Below, one piece after another: positions 60,894 through 64,000 of a stretch of 64,000 bases of DNA (positions are counted from its first letter, which is position 1; the number at the start of each line of letters is the position of its first letter). Made by a program: the position numbers and the translations under genes. Under the pieces are notes generated by a model, which searched no databases, was not told the DNA's origin, and saw nothing but the letters and a program-made list of their open reading frames with translations. This stretch comes from Alectoria sarmentosa (taxonomy: Eukaryota > Ascomycota > Lecanoromycetes > Lecanorales > Parmeliaceae): positions 1 through 64,000 of the forward strand of contig WOGZ01000098.1 of NCBI GenBank assembly GCA_009733775.1, in the 5' to 3' direction.

Positions 60894-61406
60894 AATGCGG
60901 ATAGACTTGGACTGAGATCTTCTTGCTGAAACGACGTTTTGACGAAGATTGATATTTAGAAGGAGAGAAGTCCTGGCTCAACGCTGCTCATCAAGACGAA
61001 TGGTTCATGAGGGCCCCGGATAAGCGGTCAGATGAGATTGGCAAGCTTCGCAGATTCAAGGCCAGCTCTCTACACAGAGGCTTCGCTCTTGAAACCTACA
61101 GATTTCGCTCTAGATGGAAAAAGGTGCTACACATAGACGGATAGAAAGCTCAATTCCCAAAGACAGCGAAACTCCATGTTCATGAACCTCTCGATAATCG
61201 TGACAAACAGAATGACCCAGCTCTAATCTCATCCCAAGAGATTCTTCAACACGCACAACGGCTACAGCATAGCTCGGAGAACACAATCGAAACCCCTCCC
61301 CTCTTTTCCTCTTCCAACTTTGACACCGAGCTTCAAAAAACGAAGTCTGCTCATGCATGCTGTCAGATGACACGACAAAACCCAGCAGAATGGATCCCCA
61401 AACCAA

Positions 61407-61487
61407 GCACCAGCACCAGCACCAGCACCAGCACCAGCACCAGCACCAGCACCAGCACCAGCACCAGCACCAGCACCAGCACCAGCA
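61407..61487 (+). repeat. (CACCAG)n microsatellite
   Basis: About thirteen perfect tandem copies of the hexamer. Confidence 0.95.
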
Positions 61488-61620
61488 ACAAGAAAGAAAT
61501 ATCCGTCCCAACTTACCATGAGGGTTGGGTTGGGTTGTTCACCCTAGCCCCATTCTTCTCTCCTCCTCCAACAGTAGAAAAAATCCCGTTTGTGAAGACC
61601 TCAACACCCATGATCGTACA

Positions 61621-61650
61621 CTCCTACTCCTACTCCTACTCCTACTCCTA
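61621..61650 (+). repeat. (CTCCTA)5 microsatellite
   Basis: Five perfect copies of the hexamer. Confidence 0.95.
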
Positions 61651-62464
61651 CGAATCAAATTCCAAAACAAGCGAACATCCCTCAACCACACCCACCAATT
61701 CACCAATTCACCATTACCAATACCCAATGCCCAATACCAATACCCAAAACCCAAAACCCAAACCCCAAAACCCAAACACCGCCCACCCATCTCTCTTGTC
61801 CATCCATCCATCCAACAACCACAAAACCAATATTCTTTACATCATATAAATATGCTGTTCAAAAAAAAAGAAAAAAAAGGTGCCCGAATCCAAAAAAGAA
61901 CTCATGCTGACAAACGAAACGCTGAAGCGCTAGTGCACCACCAAGTATCTGTCTGAAAACCCCATGGTTTAACCCGCCAATAATGCACCTAGGTCTCCAT
62001 AAATTGAACCAACTCAACGTAATCCAGAGCTAATATTTTGAACTGAACTTCAAAGCTGATGATGAATGTAACAAAAAGAAGAGAGAAGAGACTCGAAAGC
62101 TATCTCAAGGGAAGGTGTTTTTTTTTTTTCCATATAAAAAATAAATTGAGCAAGTAAGTAAGTAATGGTGGTGGTGGAAAATAAATAAATAAAGATGCGC
62201 AAAGTCATATGTAAGTAAGGTAAGTAAAAGTGTGGATGTTTTTTCAATTTGAATGTTCCTACTTACTTAAATTAGTTAAGCGAGCCTCGGGGTTTTCAAA
62301 CTTCTGTCGACACCTGGTGGTGCGGTGGTTGGTTGGTTCAAGTGAAAGTTAGTTGAAAAGTGAAGGGGAGAGACAATGAGTAAATGAATGATGTGACACT
62401 CGCGTCTTTGTCAGCACATAATAACACGTGCACCGGAGATGGATGGATTTTATTCACTTTAGGT

Positions 62465-62492
62465 CGGTAGGTAGGTAGGTAGGTAGGTAGGT
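62465..62492 (+). repeat. (GGTA)n microsatellite
   Basis: Six to seven tandem GGTA units. Confidence 0.9.
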
Positions 62493-62624
62493 TGATTTAT
62501 TTTAATTCATTTATTGTTGAGAGAGAGAGGTAGTGACACGGTGGTCGATGTTGACACACGGATGTTGACACATAGATCGGTACCTCGGCTCACTGCTCTC
62601 AAAGATCTAGGTTCTCAGTCTTTC

Positions 62625-62656
62625 CCTCCTCCTCCTCCTCCTCCTCCTCCTCCTCA
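62625..62656 (+). repeat. (CTC)n microsatellite upstream of the RING gene
   Basis: About ten CTC triplets ending about 60 bp before the start codon at 62715, so likely in the 5' leader. Confidence 0.9.
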
Positions 62657-62714
62657 TCAACTTCCCACTACCCAAAGAAAGTCAACCACCTACGGCGCTC
62701 AAACTAGAACAATC

Positions 62715-64000
62715 ATGAGCCAAACTCCACCGACCACCGGCCCCACGCAACCCGATCTCCAAACCCAACCCATCCAGCCCCCAGCGCAAGTCCCAACTCC
62801 GCCTCCTGCACCGAACTCAGCGGCCGAAAATGAGCATCTCAACGCGCGTGCAAAAGTGCTACTGAACGAATTCCTCGCCAAAACCCAACGACTCGTCGCC
62901 TGCGAGCTCGGAAACGACGACGATTTCCAGTGCACGATTTGCTCGACGCCGTTCCTGCGCGGGGGCAATCCAGAAGTGCCCGTCAGGCTGGAATGCGGGC
63001 ACGTCTTCGGCATGAACTGCATTCTGAAATGGCTGTCCCCCGTCTCTCGCAACGGGAATAACAGTTGTCCGAATTGTCGGAAAGCGATTTTTGAGGACTG
63101 GGATAAGATGGATTTTCCGGTGTCCCGTCGGATTGCAGGGCCTAGGAGGAGGGTCGTAGCTGCTCCCGTTCAAGGTCCAGGGATGAACCCAAACGCCGAC
63201 AGAGCTCCAGCATTTGACCCACATGTCGATACTGAGCCCACTCGGGCACCACCAATTTCGGTGATCGCTGCCGATGCATCCAGAGGCCAACGCGGACAAT
63301 CTTACCCACCATGGGCCTTTGACTATCCGGAATACATTCGGGTTGGGAGAGCTGCTCCGACAACCGTCAACTTCGAGCCAGTCGACGTTACGGTGACCAC
63401 GAGCTCAGTCACTGCAGTTCCAGAGCCAGTTGCTCCCAACGCACCTTCACCTTCTCCAGAAATCGCGACGCAGGAAGCTTCGGACCAGCAGGTAGTGCAG
63501 GGACCGCAGACAGTAGCGACGAATGAACCAAGGGATTTGGAGATGTCAACACCTGATGACACGACTTCTTCTTTGCCTCCATCCGTACGACGCCGCGCCC
63601 GGAGAGCTGGCTCGCCGCTCAGCGACAGGGGGTGGGACGACTTTATAGCACGGAATCAGCGACTCGAAGCGGCACAAAGACGCGCGCGTTCCGTAAGAAG
63701 TATCCAGATCGAACGTTATATCGAACATGAAGCCAGAGTACAGCTTAACCCCTACGAAGCTGCTCATGGACCAGCGGTGGCAGTCAGTCCAGCGACAGCA
63801 GAGGCCGCTCGCCCCGCCGAGGAAGAAGAAGACAATGGCGTCGTCTCAATGTTCAGCGTCGCAGAAACCGAATACAACCGCCAGCGGCAGCAAGAAGTTG
63901 CGGATGAGCGAAAACGCTGCATGTGGATGCAGTTCTGCGAAGGCGTCGTCCGCACTATCGAGCAATCTAATGACAGCACAGCCTTTGCAAACCACGATCT
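62715..64000 (+). CDS. RING finger protein, probable E3 ubiquitin ligase (3' end outside window)
   Basis: Open from the ATG at 62715 to the right edge without an intron, at least 428 aa. A Pro-rich N-terminus is followed by a RING at ~75-125: CTIC, then LECGHVFGMNCILKWLS and CPNCRKAI. The ligand spacing is RING-like, but the fifth ligand position (CGHVFGMNC) is Gly where His or Cys is usual; this CGHVFG variant also occurs in other fungal RING proteins. The rest is Pro/Ala/Thr-rich with two basic helical segments (LEAAQRRARSVRSIQIERYI and RQRQQEVADERKRCMWMQF). The substrate is unknown. Confidence 0.85.
   Translation, partial: MSQTPPTTGPTQPDLQTQPIQPPAQVPTPPPAPNSAAENEHLNARAKVLLNEFLAKTQRLVACELGNDDDFQCTICSTPFLRGGNPEVPVRLECGHVFGMNCILKWLSPVSRNGNNSCPNCRKAIFEDWDKMDFPVSRRIAGPRRRVVAAPVQGPGMNPNADRAPAFDPHVDTEPTRAPPISVIAADASRGQRGQSYPPWAFDYPEYIRVGRAAPTTVNFEPVDVTVTTSSVTAVPEPVAPNAPSPSPEIATQEASDQQVVQGPQTVATNEPRDLEMSTPDDTTSSLPPSVRRRARRAGSPLSDRGWDDFIARNQRLEAAQRRARSVRSIQIERYIEHEARVQLNPYEAAHGPAVAVSPATAEAARPAEEEEDNGVVSMFSVAETEYNRQRQQEVADERKRCMWMQFCEGVVRTIEQSNDSTAFANHD

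Larger units (their letters stand above)
60894..62714. other. Intergenic region rich in simple repeats
   Basis: 1.8 kb with several microsatellites (listed separately), a CCAATACCC/CCCAAAACCC-rich stretch at 61,690-61,780 and a T run near 62,120. A protein-looking Ser/Thr frame across 61367-61849 comes from the repeats. Confidence 0.6.

Noticed and set aside
61367..61849. Open frame encoding a Ser-Thr repeat protein (and its Gly-Ala antisense)
   Set aside because: Produced by the CACCAG and CTCCTA microsatellites; no start context, intron or conserved part.

Overview
The window looks like filamentous ascomycete DNA (Pezizomycotina). Reasons: split genes with short GT-AG introns (mostly 50-90 bp), a Zn(II)2Cys6 regulator with an AflR-type domain, HET and fungal rhodopsin-domain genes, an NRPS-like reductase, and an extremely AT-rich block that carries the mutation pattern of repeat-induced point mutation (RIP). 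The class cannot be fixed from the sequence alone.

Left part (1-10,480): a block of about 15% GC on sampled lines with no intact gene. Its remaining C and G sit mostly in CpG, while CpA and TpG are scarce. Inside it is a mutated Ty3/gypsy chromovirus: two ~265 bp direct repeats (LTRs) 7.1 kb apart, with reverse transcriptase, RNase H, integrase and chromodomain still readable in order on the + strand. To its right is a second pair of ~183 bp direct repeats that enclose degenerate tandem arrays. Normal composition returns sharply at about 10,480 and is followed by 4 kb with no convincing gene.

Secondary-metabolism-like group (14.6-23.6 kb, all on the minus strand): an adenylation-carrier-reductase enzyme (1,052 aa), a DUF3292-like membrane protein (634 aa) and a Zn2Cys6/AflR-type regulator (430 aa). 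A degenerate F-box-like gene follows.

Middle (27-40 kb): an Hsp70-like ATPase diverging from a coiled-coil protein, a seven-helix rhodopsin-domain protein, a small secreted cysteine-containing protein, and a member of the fungal family usually annotated as C-x8-C-x5-C-x3-H zinc finger proteins. The last gene has a 32-bp minisatellite in an intron and a 70-bp duplication just upstream of it.

Right part (40-64 kb): housekeeping and silencing genes. These are Mediator subunit MED13 diverging from the ribosome-biogenesis factor ENP2/NOL10, a broken HET gene, PEX11, a 129-bp minisatellite, an 834-aa coiled-coil protein, an Argonaute with a complete catalytic tetrad, and a RING protein cut off by the right edge.

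Exon models were built by hand from splice signals, conserved motifs and reading-frame continuity. For every gene given with exon coordinates the summed exon length is a multiple of three. Domain names come from recognising motifs, not from a search.
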